A stretch of 64,000 nt of DNA from Brevibacterium daeguense (GTDB lineage: Bacteria; Actinomycetota; Actinomycetes; Actinomycetales; Brevibacteriaceae), in NCBI RefSeq assembly GCF_021729135.1, contig NZ_JAJTWW010000023.1, forward strand, positions 1-64,000. The letters are read 5' to 3'. The position numbers and the translations under genes are program-made. Each line of letters starts with the position of its first letter. Position 1 is the first letter of the stretch. Of this stretch, positions 15,141 to 23,283 are shown in pieces. The notes beneath the pieces were generated by a model that saw only the letters and a list, made by a program, of their open reading frames with translations, made no database searches and was not told the origin of the DNA.

Positions 15141-16159
15141 TGTCTCGCATCGTCCTGTCCGAGGTGTCCAAGTCGTTCACGACCGACACGGGCGTGCACA
15201 CGGATGCCCTGCGGAACGTCAGCCTGAACGTCGAGTCGGGTGAGATCTTCGGCCTCATCGGCCGCTCCGGGGCGGGCAAATCCACCCTGCTGCGGATGAT
15301 CAACGCCCTGGAGCGGCCCACCTCGGGCTCGGTGCAGGTCGACGGAGTCGACCTCGCGCAGGTGTCCGGGGACCGGCTGCGGAAGATGCGGCACGGGATC
15401 GGCATGGTGTTCCAGCAGTTCAACCTCATGAACTCGCGCACCGTGTTCGGCAACATCGCGGTGCCGCTCAAGCTGGCCGGCTGGAAGGAGGACGACATCG
15501 CCACCCGGGTGGCCGACCTCCTCGACTTCGTGGGCCTCGGCGACAAGGCGTTCGTCAAGCCGCGCCGGCTGTCCGGCGGGCAGAAGCAGCGGGTGGGGAT
15601 CGCGCGGGCGATCGCCAACCAGCCCGACATCCTGCTGTCCGACGAGGCCACGAGCGCGCTCGACCCGCAGACCACCGCGGAGATCGTGGCGCTGCTGCGC
15701 AGCGTCAACGAGGAGTTCGGCATCACCATCGTCGTGGTCACCCACGAGATGGACGTGGTCAGCAGCCTGGCCGACCGGGCGGCGATCCTCAGCCAGGGCG
15801 AGGTCGTGGAGCTGGGGCCGATCCAGCAGATCCTGTCCAAGCCGCAGCACCCGCTGACCGCCGCGCTCGTCCAGTCCTACACCCGCACCTCGCTGACCGA
15901 GGAGGAGAAGGCGGCGCTGCGGGAGGAGTTCCGCGAGCACCGCATCTCCGTGGCGGTGGACGACGCCTTGGTCGAGACCCCGATCCTGTCCCGGCTGGCC
16001 CGTGGCCACACCGTCGACTTCTCGATCATCCAGGGCGGCGTCGCGCGGGTGAAGAACCAGCCCTACGGGCAGCTCAGCCTGGCCCTGCACGGCGAGGAGT
16101 CCGCCATCGAGGCCTTCGTGTCCGAACTCAGCACGCATGCGGAGGTGACGCGCTGGTGA
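15137..16159 (+). CDS. metN: methionine ABC transporter ATP-binding protein
   Basis: 340 residues; two ATGs overlap at 15137 and 15140, and the first gives the ATGA overlap with metQ. It has Walker A GLIGRSGAGKST (about 38-49), a Q-loop in VFQQFNLM, signature LSGGQKQRVGIARA (about 144), Walker B ILLSDEATSALD and a switch His in VVVTHEMD. The C-terminal ~90 residues (ILSRLARGHTVDFSIIQGGV, then GQLSLALHGEE) form a NIL domain, the methionine-sensing module that trans-inhibits MetNI. This makes methionine or a close analogue the likely cargo. Confidence 0.94.
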   Translation: MMSRIVLSEVSKSFTTDTGVHTDALRNVSLNVESGEIFGLIGRSGAGKSTLLRMINALERPTSGSVQVDGVDLAQVSGDRLRKMRHGIGMVFQQFNLMNSRTVFGNIAVPLKLAGWKEDDIATRVADLLDFVGLGDKAFVKPRRLSGGQKQRVGIARAIANQPDILLSDEATSALDPQTTAEIVALLRSVNEEFGITIVVVTHEMDVVSSLADRAAILSQGEVVELGPIQQILSKPQHPLTAALVQSYTRTSLTEEEKAALREEFREHRISVAVDDALVETPILSRLARGHTVDFSIIQGGVARVKNQPYGQLSLALHGEESAIEAFVSELSTHAEVTRW

Positions 16160-16812
16160 TCGATCTCGCCACAGTCCTGCCCAAGGTGGCCCAGGCCACC
16201 GCGGAGACGCTGTACATGGTCACGGTGGCCTTCGTGCTCGCCTCGATCATCGGCCTGACGCTGGGCATCTTCCTGTTCGCCACCCGCCCGGGCCAGATCC
16301 TGGGCAACCGGGTGGTCCACTTCAGCCTCAACTTCGTCGTCAACACCTTCCGGCCGATCCCGTTCATCATCCTGCTGGTGGCGCTGACTCCGTTCACCCG
16401 CGCCCTGATCGGCACGAGCATCGGCCCGACCGCGGCGATCCCGCCGCTGACGATCGCCGGAGCGATGGGGATCGCACGGGTCGCCGAATCCAACCTCGTC
16501 GCCGTCGATCCCGGAGTCGTCGAGGCCGCCGAGGCGATGGGCGCCCGGCCGCTGCACATCCTGTTCGGGTTCGTGGTCCGGGAGGCATTCGGGCCGCTGC
16601 TGCTGTCGCTGACGTTCATCTCCATCTCGCTCATCGACGCCACGGCGGTGGCGGGCGCCGTGGGCGGCGGCGGCCTGGGCAACCTGGCCCTGACGTACGG
16701 CTACCAGCGGTTCGACTGGGCGGTGATGCTGCTGATCATCATCGTGCTGATCGTGCTGGTGCAGCTTGTCCAGTTCCTCGGCAACTGGATCGCGAAGCGC
16801 TTCATCGACTGA
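16156..16812 (+). CDS. metI: methionine ABC transporter permease
   Basis: 218 residues from GTG 16156, overlapping the metN stop as GTGA. About five membrane helices; the cytoplasmic EAA loop reads VEAAEAMGARPLHILFGFVV and would contact MetN. FRPIPFIILLVALTPFTR is characteristic of MetI-type permeases. It completes the metQNI importer. The next gene is 114 bp away, across a hairpin. Confidence 0.93.
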   Translation: MIDLATVLPKVAQATAETLYMVTVAFVLASIIGLTLGIFLFATRPGQILGNRVVHFSLNFVVNTFRPIPFIILLVALTPFTRALIGTSIGPTAAIPPLTIAGAMGIARVAESNLVAVDPGVVEAAEAMGARPLHILFGFVVREAFGPLLLSLTFISISLIDATAVAGAVGGGGLGNLALTYGYQRFDWAVMLLIIIVLIVLVQLVQFLGNWIAKRFID

Positions 16813-16887
16813 GGCACCGCACCACGACCACGACCATGACCATGACAACGACCTCTGCGAGCGCAGTATGGTCGATGGGAACTTGAG

Positions 16888-16912
16888 GACCGGGCCGGCG
16901 AGGAGCCCGGTC
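16888..16912 (+). terminator. hairpin between metI and the aminotransferase
   Basis: GACCGGGC (16888-16895) and GCCCGGTC (16905-16912) form a perfect 8-bp stem with a 9-nt loop. It lies 75 nt after metI and 14 nt before the next ATG, so it could end the met operon or shield the next gene's ribosome site. Confidence 0.45.
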
Positions 16913-16926
16913 AGGGAGGGAATCGC

Positions 16927-18198
16927 ATGAGCAACGACAGCGGCATGAATGCCGAGGACATCGGCACCGGCGCAGCGGCGGGAGCCGGCGGGGCCGTGGG
17001 AGCCGGCGGGCGCCTCGGCGGGGCCAGCTCCCTGCTGAGCAGGCTGCCCGGGCGACAGGGCTTCGGCGACGCGAGCCTCGTCACGGCCGGCGAGGGTGCG
17101 ATCGATCTCAGCGGGGGCAATCCCGACACCTCGCTGCTGCCAGCCGAGCTCCACCGCGAGGCCGCGCGCGACTACTTCGAGGGCGCCGGGTACGCCTCCA
17201 CCCTCGGCTACGTTCCCGCTCCCGGGATCGCTTCGCTGCGTGCCACCCTCGCTGAGCGGGAGGGTGTGGACCTCGAGCGCATCATCGTCACCAACGGCGG
17301 CGCCCACGGGCTGGCGCTGGCCGTGCTCGGCACGCTGGATCCCGGTGACACGATCGTCGTCGACGACCCGGTCTACCCGCTGTTCCTGCGCACCCTGGAC
17401 CTGCTGACCGGGGTCACGATCGAGTCGGTGGGGGTGGAGGCCGACGGGTTCGACGTCGACGAGCTCGAGGCGAAGCTGGCTCGGGGGCTGCGGCCGAAGG
17501 CCGTGTTCACGGTGCCGACCTTCCACAATCCGAGCGGGGCGGTGCTGTCGCTGGAGAAGTCCCGACACCTGACGGAGCTGGCGGAGAAGTACGGCTTCAT
17601 CGTGTTCGCCGACGACCCCTATCAGGAGCTCGCGTTCCCCGGTGTCGAGGTGCCGGAGCACACCTGGGTCCGCGACAGCGAGCATGTCATGGGCATCCAC
17701 ACCTTCGCCAAGACGCTGGGCCCCGCGCTGCGCCTGGGCTGGCTCGTCGTGCCGACGCATCTGAGCGGGCAGTACGTGAAGATGCGCAACCGGATCGAAG
17801 GGCAGACGAGTGGCGTGCTGCAGGAGCTCGCGCAGCGGATCATCACCCGGCCGGAGTTCGCGCAAGTCACCCGGGCGGCCGGAGCCGCCTACGCGCAGAA
17901 GGCGCGGACGCTGACGAATGCGCTGCACCGCGAGCTGCCCGGGCAGCTGGAGATCATCGAGCCGCAGGGCGGGTTCTTCCTGTGGGCGCGCTTCCGGGAG
18001 CAGGACGCCGACTTCGCCCGGCTGTACGACGCCGCGCAGGACGAAGGCCTGGTGTACCAGCGCGGCGAATGGTTCGGAGTCGGCGAACCGGCCCGCACCA
18101 GCGGCTGCCTGCGCCTGACCTTCGCCGCGCCGAGCGTGACCGACCTGGAGGAGGGCGCCGTCCGCCTGGGCCGGGCATGGAAGCGCGTGACGGGGTAG
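16927..18198 (+). CDS. PLP-dependent aminotransferase (class I/II)
   Basis: 423 residues with a glycine/alanine-rich first 40. ISLGGxxP-like DLSGGNPDTSLLP, TNGGAHGLALAVLGTLDPGD, VPTFHNPSGAVLS, VFADDPYQEL and HTFAKTLGPALRLGW (PLP-binding K262) place it in fold type I, nearest the alpha-aminoadipate/kynurenine/MocR-type group that transfers an amino group to 2-oxoglutarate. The substrate is unknown. Being downstream of metQNI suggests sulfur amino-acid turnover, but the hairpin between them weakens the link. GGGAGGG precedes the ATG. Confidence 0.9.
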   Translation: MSNDSGMNAEDIGTGAAAGAGGAVGAGGRLGGASSLLSRLPGRQGFGDASLVTAGEGAIDLSGGNPDTSLLPAELHREAARDYFEGAGYASTLGYVPAPGIASLRATLAEREGVDLERIIVTNGGAHGLALAVLGTLDPGDTIVVDDPVYPLFLRTLDLLTGVTIESVGVEADGFDVDELEAKLARGLRPKAVFTVPTFHNPSGAVLSLEKSRHLTELAEKYGFIVFADDPYQELAFPGVEVPEHTWVRDSEHVMGIHTFAKTLGPALRLGWLVVPTHLSGQYVKMRNRIEGQTSGVLQELAQRIITRPEFAQVTRAAGAAYAQKARTLTNALHRELPGQLEIIEPQGGFFLWARFREQDADFARLYDAAQDEGLVYQRGEWFGVGEPARTSGCLRLTFAAPSVTDLEEGAVRLGRAWKRVTG

Positions 18199-18237
18199 CT
18201 GCCGACCGGCTGGCCGGAAGCGGGTGACGGAGTAGCT
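18179..18237. repeat. 22-nt imperfect direct repeat at convergent gene ends
   Basis: Positions 18179-18200 and 18216-18237 match at 20 of 22 bases. The first copy covers the last codons and TAG of the aminotransferase; the second runs into the end of fdhD. It looks like a local duplication of the gene end. Confidence 0.5.
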
Positions 18238-19096
18238 ACTGGCCGTCGTCGGCGGCGCCGAAGATGCGACTCGGGTGACTGTAGGCGTTGAAGGTGGTGC
18301 CGCGGTTGAAGCCGATGACGGTCACCCCGGTGTCCCGGCCCAGGTCGACGGCGAGCCCGGACGGCGCGCTCACCGCCGACAGCACCGTAATCCCGGCCAT
18401 CGCCGCCTTCTGCACGAGCTCGAAGGATGCCCGGCCCGACACCTGCAGCACGGTCCGGCGCAACGGCAGCCTGTCCTCCAGCAGCGCCCAGCCCAGCACC
18501 TTGTCCACCGCATTGTGGCGACCGACATCTTCTCGCACCGCCAGCAGCTCTGCCTCAGCCCCGTCGTCGGCCACCGCGAACACCGCCGCAGCATGGACGC
18601 CGCCGGTGGCGGTGAACAGCTGCTGCTGCTCGCGCAGCGCGTCCGGCAGCCCGAGCACCGCGCGCGGGGAGATCAGCGGCTCCGGGGGCCCGACCGGGTG
18701 CCGGGTCTCCTTGCGGACCGATTCGATCGAGGCGGTCCCGCAGATCCCGCAGGCGCTCGAGGTGTAGACCTGACGGGCGCCGTACTGCTCGCGGTTCCAC
18801 ACGCCGGGGACCAGCTCCACCCGGGCGACGTTGTAGTTGCGGCTGCCATCGGGATCCAGACCCGAGGCGAAGTCGATCGTGACGATGTCGGCCTTCGAGG
18901 TGATCACCGCCTCGGAGAGCAGGAAGCCGGCGACGAGTTCGACGTCGTTGCCCGGCGTGCGCATGGTGACGGTGAACTGGTCGCCGTCGAGCTGCACCTC
19001 GAGCGGCTCCTCGCCGGCGAGCTTGTCCGCGCGGGCCGTGACCTCGCCGGTGGCGTCGAAGCGGCGCACCCGCGTGCGCACGGTCTTCCGGACCAT
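18236..19096 (-). CDS. fdhD: formate dehydrogenase accessory sulfurtransferase FdhD
   Basis: 286 residues. FdhD carries sulfur from IscS to the bis-MGD cofactor and is needed for active formate dehydrogenases. TSSACGICGTASIES holds the essential CxxC. AVREDVGRHNAVDKVLGWAL and LQVSGRASFELVQKAAMAGI are the family signatures. It is the last gene of a leftward molybdenum-cofactor operon, 51 bp after moeB. No formate dehydrogenase is in the window, so its client lies elsewhere. Confidence 0.96.
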   Translation of the reverse strand: MVRKTVRTRVRRFDATGEVTARADKLAGEEPLEVQLDGDQFTVTMRTPGNDVELVAGFLLSEAVITSKADIVTIDFASGLDPDGSRNYNVARVELVPGVWNREQYGARQVYTSSACGICGTASIESVRKETRHPVGPPEPLISPRAVLGLPDALREQQQLFTATGGVHAAAVFAVADDGAEAELLAVREDVGRHNAVDKVLGWALLEDRLPLRRTVLQVSGRASFELVQKAAMAGITVLSAVSAPSGLAVDLGRDTGVTVIGFNRGTTFNAYSHPSRIFGAADDGQ

Positions 19097-19147
19097 CTCT
19101 CAGCACCTCCGCATCTCAGCACTCCTGCATTTCAGTAGCGCGGCATG

Positions 19148-20227
19148 TCAGTACCGCGGCATGTCCGGCTCGATCTGCCTGGCCCATGCGTCGATCCCGC
19201 CGACGACATCGTGCACGGTGATGCCGCGCCGGCTCAGGGCCGCGGCGGCCCGGGCGGAGCGGCCGCCGGCCTTGCAGTAGACGTAGACATCGGCGCCCGC
19301 CGGCACCTCGGCGGAGCCGTCGAGCAGCTGGCCCAGCGGGACCAGCCGCGAACCCGGGATCGCGGCCACCTCGGCCTCCCACGGCTCGCGGACGTCGATG
19401 AGCTGGAACTCGCGGGCGCCTCGGGCGCGGTCGGCCAGCGCCTCGGTGAGCTCGCGGACGGTGACGGTGGAGCGCAGCCCCGCCCCGATGTCGGACTCGG
19501 ACTGCGGCCGGTACACGTCCGGGTTCGGGGCCACCGGCACCTGCTCCCACGCGGCGGTCGTCATGTCGTAGATGAGCACCGTCCCGATGAGCGGGGTGCC
19601 GTAGCCGAGGACGAGCTTGAGCACCTCGGCGGCCATCGCGACGCCGAGGATCCCGGGCACGACTCCGAGCACGCCGCCCTCTGCGCACGAGGGGACGCTG
19701 CCGGGCGCCGGGACGTCCGGGTAGAGGTCGCGGTAGACGGGTCCGCGGGTGGAGTCGAAGACGCTGAGCTGTCCCCCGGACCCGAGCACGGAGGCCCACA
19801 CGTGCGGGATGCCCAGCAGCGTGCACGCGTCCGAGGTGATGTAGCGGGTGTCGAAGTTGTCGGACCCGTCGACGATGATGTCGTAGTCGCGGAACACCTC
19901 GAGCACGGTGTCGCGGGTCAGCCGCGTGCGGTGGGTCCGGACGGTGATCTCCGGGTTGAGGGCGGTGAGCGCCCGCTGGGCCGAATCGACCTTGGCGGTG
20001 CCGATGTCGGCCGTCCGGTGGATGACCTGGCGGTGGAGGTTGGACAGCTCGACGGTGTCGTCGTCGACGATGCCGAGCGTGCCGATCCCGGCTCCGGCGA
20101 GGTACAGCGCGGCCGGCGCGCCGAGCCCGCCCGCGCCGATGCACAGCACCCGGGCGGCGGCGAGCCGCTCCTGTCCCTCCGCGCCGACTCCCGGCACCGA
20201 GGTCTGGCGGACGTAGCGGTCACTCAT
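19148..20227 (-). CDS. moeB: MoeB/ThiF-type adenylyltransferase with C-terminal rhodanese domain
   Basis: 359 residues from ATG 20227, whose ATG sits 8 nt inside the upstream gene. RVLCIGAGGLGAPAALYLAGAG is the ATP-binding Rossmann motif, followed by SNLHRQVIH and VDGSDNFDTRY. Residues about 265-359 are a rhodanese domain with IDVREPWE and the active loop VYCKAGGRSARA containing the persulfide Cys. Such fusions adenylate the C-terminal Gly-Gly of MoaD-like proteins and deliver sulfur. The MoaD encoded at 28038 ends in Gly-Gly and is the likely client. The two CxxC zinc motifs of E. coli MoeB are not obvious. Confidence 0.93.
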   Translation of the reverse strand: MSDRYVRQTSVPGVGAEGQERLAAARVLCIGAGGLGAPAALYLAGAGIGTLGIVDDDTVELSNLHRQVIHRTADIGTAKVDSAQRALTALNPEITVRTHRTRLTRDTVLEVFRDYDIIVDGSDNFDTRYITSDACTLLGIPHVWASVLGSGGQLSVFDSTRGPVYRDLYPDVPAPGSVPSCAEGGVLGVVPGILGVAMAAEVLKLVLGYGTPLIGTVLIYDMTTAAWEQVPVAPNPDVYRPQSESDIGAGLRSTVTVRELTEALADRARGAREFQLIDVREPWEAEVAAIPGSRLVPLGQLLDGSAEVPAGADVYVYCKAGGRSARAAAALSRRGITVHDVVGGIDAWARQIEPDMPRY

Positions 20228-21380
20228 CGGCGAGTCCCACCCAGGAGTGGTCGCCGGCGGCGTAGCGCTGCTGCTTCCAGATCGGCACCTCGGCCTTGAT
20301 CGCATCGACTGCCTCCGCCGCGCATGCGAAGGCCTCCGCGCGGTGCGCCGAGGCGGTCGCCACCACCAGCGCGTCCTCGCCGATGGCCAGCGGACCGATC
20401 CGGTGGACGGCCACGATGCGCACCTCGAGATGGTCGGCCGCGACACCGCTGACGACGCGCCGCATGATCGCCTCGGCGTCGGGATGGCTGGTGTAGTCGA
20501 GGGCGATGACGTCGGTGCGGCCCTCGTCGTGGTTGCGGATGATGCCGCGGAACACGACCGCGGCGCCGGTCTCCGGGGTGGTGACTGCGGCTTGGACGGC
20601 CCCGACGTCGATCGCCTCGGTGGTGATGGCGGCGTGGACGAAGGGCCGCGGGATGTTCTCCCCGGGGCGGGTGACGGGCTGCGCGGCGGAGGCGGGGCCG
20701 CGGGTGACGGTATCGCTGCCGCGGGTGGCGGATGCGGGGGTGGGGGTGGCGGCCTGCTTCCGGTCGGCTGCCGGGTGGTACGTCACCGGGCCGCCGTCCT
20801 CATCCTCGTCCCGGCGCTCCGTCACGGCGGCTTCCGTCAGGAGGCGCGGCGGGTGGTCGCGAACGTCCTCGATCTGCGCCTGGATGTGGTGGATGATCGG
20901 GTCGAGCACGGCAATCCCGTCACGGACGCCGCCCTTGGAGCCGGGCAGGTTGACGATGAAGGTCCTGCCGCGGACCCCGGCGACGCCTCTGCTCATCACG
21001 GCAGTGGGAACGTGTTTGAGGCCTTCGCTCCACAGGGCGTGCATGATGCCCGGCGTCGGGTAGTCGAGCAGCGGCTGCGTGACCTGCGGGGTCCGGTCGT
21101 CCGGGTTGAGCCCCGTCCCGCCGGTGGTGACGACGATCCGCGGCCGGTCGTCCTCGGGCAGCTCCAGGAGCAGGTGGAACAGCGCCTCGGCAACGGGTGG
21201 GCCGTCGGCGACGACGATGGGGGCCGGGCAGTCGTAGCCGCGTCCCGACAGCCAGTCGACGAGGAGGGGTCCGGTCACGTCGTCGGCCCGGCCGGCGGCG
21301 GCACTCGTCGAGGCGACGATGACGGCGGCGCTGCGGCCCGCCCCGAAGTCGGCCTGCTGATTCGGCCAGTTCGCGGTCAT
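20220..21380 (-). CDS. mogA-moaE: MogA/MoaB-MoaE fusion, molybdopterin synthesis
   Basis: 386 residues. The N-terminal ~165 are a MogA/MoaB domain (TTGGTGLNPDDRTPQVT and VMSRGVAGVRGRTFIVNLPG), which adenylates molybdopterin. A variable linker of about 75 residues follows. From about 245 comes MoaE, the large subunit of molybdopterin synthase (GAAVVFRGIIRNHDEGR, LDYTSHPDAE, VHRIGPLAIGEDALVVA, VPIWKQQ with catalytic Lys). One chain therefore joins two non-consecutive steps. It overlaps moaC by 4 nt and moeB by 8 nt. Confidence 0.94.
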   Translation of the reverse strand: MTANWPNQQADFGAGRSAAVIVASTSAAAGRADDVTGPLLVDWLSGRGYDCPAPIVVADGPPVAEALFHLLLELPEDDRPRIVVTTGGTGLNPDDRTPQVTQPLLDYPTPGIMHALWSEGLKHVPTAVMSRGVAGVRGRTFIVNLPGSKGGVRDGIAVLDPIIHHIQAQIEDVRDHPPRLLTEAAVTERRDEDEDGGPVTYHPAADRKQAATPTPASATRGSDTVTRGPASAAQPVTRPGENIPRPFVHAAITTEAIDVGAVQAAVTTPETGAAVVFRGIIRNHDEGRTDVIALDYTSHPDAEAIMRRVVSGVAADHLEVRIVAVHRIGPLAIGEDALVVATASAHRAEAFACAAEAVDAIKAEVPIWKQQRYAAGDHSWVGLADE

Positions 21381-21898
21381 CCTCGGCTCCAGTCCCCGGA
21401 CACGCCGCCGGCCTTCTCGACCACCCGCGTGGCGGTGATCTGCGCGCCGCGGTCGAGCGCCTTGATCATGTCGTAGACGGTCAGCGCCGCGACCGAGGCG
21501 GCCGTCAGCGCCTCCATCTCCACCCCGGTCACGCCCGTCGTCCTGACCGTGGCGCGGATGTGCACGGCGTCGTCGCGATCAGCCGGCCGCGCGAAGTCGA
21601 CGGTGACGCCGCTGATCGGCAGCGGGTGGCACAGCGGCACGAGCTCCGGGGTCTTCTTGGCGGCCATGATCCCGGCGACGCGGGCGACTGCGAGCGCGTC
21701 TCCCTTGGGCAGGTCGCCGTCGAAGATCTGGGCCACGACCTCCGGCCGGGTGGCCACCGTCGACTCGGCCGTCGCGGTGCGGGCGGTGACGGGCTTGTCG
21801 CTGACGTCGACCATGTGCGCCGAGCCGTCGGCGCGCACGTGCGTCAGTCGCCCTTCGACGCGGGCGTCGGTGTGACCTGTTCGGTCGCCGGTCGTCAT
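21377..21898 (-). CDS. moaC: cyclic pyranopterin monophosphate synthase MoaC
   Basis: 173 residues from ATG 21898, which overlaps the moeA stop as ATGA. It converts the MoaA product into cyclic pyranopterin monophosphate. HMVDVSDKPVTARTATAE, KGDALAVARVAGIMAAKKT, LVPLCHPLPISGV and TGVEMEALTAASVAALTVYD are near-consensus MoaC; the Lys/His/Asp active residues (K in AAKKT, H in LCHPL, D in VYDMIK) are present. The partner moaA is 5 kb away in the rightward operon. Confidence 0.97.
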   Translation of the reverse strand: MTTGDRTGHTDARVEGRLTHVRADGSAHMVDVSDKPVTARTATAESTVATRPEVVAQIFDGDLPKGDALAVARVAGIMAAKKTPELVPLCHPLPISGVTVDFARPADRDDAVHIRATVRTTGVTGVEMEALTAASVAALTVYDMIKALDRGAQITATRVVEKAGGVSGDWSRG

Positions 21899-23274
21899 AG
21901 CTGGATCCCTTCGAGGACGGTGCCGGCCGGCAGCGGCTGCTCCCCTGCCGGAACGGGGACGAGCACCTCGGCGCGGGCCGCCTCGGCGAGCAGGTGCGAG
22001 CTGGTGCCCGGCAGCAGGCGGACATCGTACGGGGCTCCCGAGACGGGGGCGGCTCCCGAGGCGAGGGCAGCTCCCGACGCGAGGGAGGCTCCCGACGCGA
22101 GGGAGGCTCCCGAGGCGGAGGCGACTCCCGAGGCGCCCGTCGCCTCGGCATCCCGGGCTCCCGAGCCGTAGACGCCGCGTCGCACCTGCACCTTCACAGG
22201 CAGCGGCGCGACCTCCTCGGTGAGCCGCACCGGAACGGTCTGCGGCGGCAGCGTCTGCCACTGCGCCGCCAGCGCGGGCTGGAGGAAGATCACGGCACTG
22301 ACCCAGGTGCTGACCGGGTTGCCGGGCAGGCAGACGACCGGGACCGTCCCGCCGAGCACGCCCAGCCCCTGCGGGCCGCCCGGCTGCATGGCGACGGAGC
22401 CGAAGCTCACCTCCGCGCCGGGCAGCTGGTCCGAGGTGAGCGCGGTCCGCACAACCTCGAAGCGACCTGCGCTGATGCCGCCGGAGGTGAGGACGAGGTC
22501 GGGGTCGAGCTCGGCGAGGTCCTGCTGCAGGTGGCCGGCGAAGGCGGCGGGGGTGTCGTCGATGAGGCGCACGCCCACGACCTCGGCGCCGACCCTGGCG
22601 AGGAAGCCGGAGAGGATGGCCCCGTTGGCGTCGTAGATCTGGCCGGGCCCTCGGTCGCTGCCGGGCAGGACGACCTCGTCACCGCCGGTGTAGATGAGGA
22701 CGCGCGGTCGCGGCCGCACTGCCACGGCGGGCAGTCCCGCGGCGGCGAGCGCCCCGAGTGCCACGGCGCTCAGCCGGGAACCTGCCGACAGGAGCACCTC
22801 GCCGGCGGTCAGGTCGCTGCCCTGGGGGCGGACGAAGCGACCGGCGGGCGCCTCGGACAGGGTCACGGTCGCGGCGTCGAAGCTGCGCTCGGGTGTCTCC
22901 TCGATGGGGACGACGGTGTCGGCGCCGGGCGGGATCGGGGCGCCGGTCATGATCGGGACTGCAGTCCCCGGCGCGAGCGGCTCCGGCCAGACACCGGCGG
23001 GAACGGTGGGGCCGACCGGGAGCGTGCCCGGGGTGGATGCGGCCGCGACTGCGAAACCGTCCATCTGCGAGTTGGCGAACGGCGGCAGGTCGATGTCGGC
23101 GCGGACCTCGGAGGCGAGCACGCGCGAGTGCGCCTCGGCCAGACGGACCGTCACCTCGGCGCCGGGCGAACGGACGGCGAGGACGTCGAGCACCTGCCCG
23201 CGGTGCTCCGCCAGGGTCCGCGGGCCGTCCCACGACTGGTCCTGCGACCGCCTGTCCACGTTCGGTATCGACAT
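21895..23274 (-). CDS. moeA: molybdopterin molybdenumtransferase MoeA (copy 1)
   Basis: 459 residues. MoeA inserts molybdate into adenylated molybdopterin. LPPFANSQMDGFAVAA, PIMTGAPIPPGADTVVPIE, RVLIYTGGDEVV, DLVLTSGGISAGRFEVV and VCLPGNPVSTWVSAVIF are hallmark segments. About 45 residues before the end, a low-complexity insert of Gly-Ala-Ser hexapeptides interrupts domain IV (see the repeat at 22029-22136). A second MoeA is encoded at 29049, the paralogy actinobacteria often show. It starts 9 bp after the wHTH gene. Confidence 0.95.
   Translation of the reverse strand: MSIPNVDRRSQDQSWDGPRTLAEHRGQVLDVLAVRSPGAEVTVRLAEAHSRVLASEVRADIDLPPFANSQMDGFAVAAASTPGTLPVGPTVPAGVWPEPLAPGTAVPIMTGAPIPPGADTVVPIEETPERSFDAATVTLSEAPAGRFVRPQGSDLTAGEVLLSAGSRLSAVALGALAAAGLPAVAVRPRPRVLIYTGGDEVVLPGSDRGPGQIYDANGAILSGFLARVGAEVVGVRLIDDTPAAFAGHLQQDLAELDPDLVLTSGGISAGRFEVVRTALTSDQLPGAEVSFGSVAMQPGGPQGLGVLGGTVPVVCLPGNPVSTWVSAVIFLQPALAAQWQTLPPQTVPVRLTEEVAPLPVKVQVRRGVYGSGARDAEATGASGVASASGASLASGASLASGAALASGAAPVSGAPYDVRLLPGTSSHLLAEAARAEVLVPVPAGEQPLPAGTVLEGIQL
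22029..22136. repeat. six-copy 18-bp tandem repeat inside moeA
   Basis: CTCCCG recurs at 22035, 22053, 22071, 22089, 22107 and 22125, an exact 18-base period with flanking GAGG/CGAG text. It encodes hexapeptide units of the form SGASLA in frame, so copy-number change would not shift the frame. Confidence 0.8.
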
Positions 23275-23283
23275 ACGATCAGC

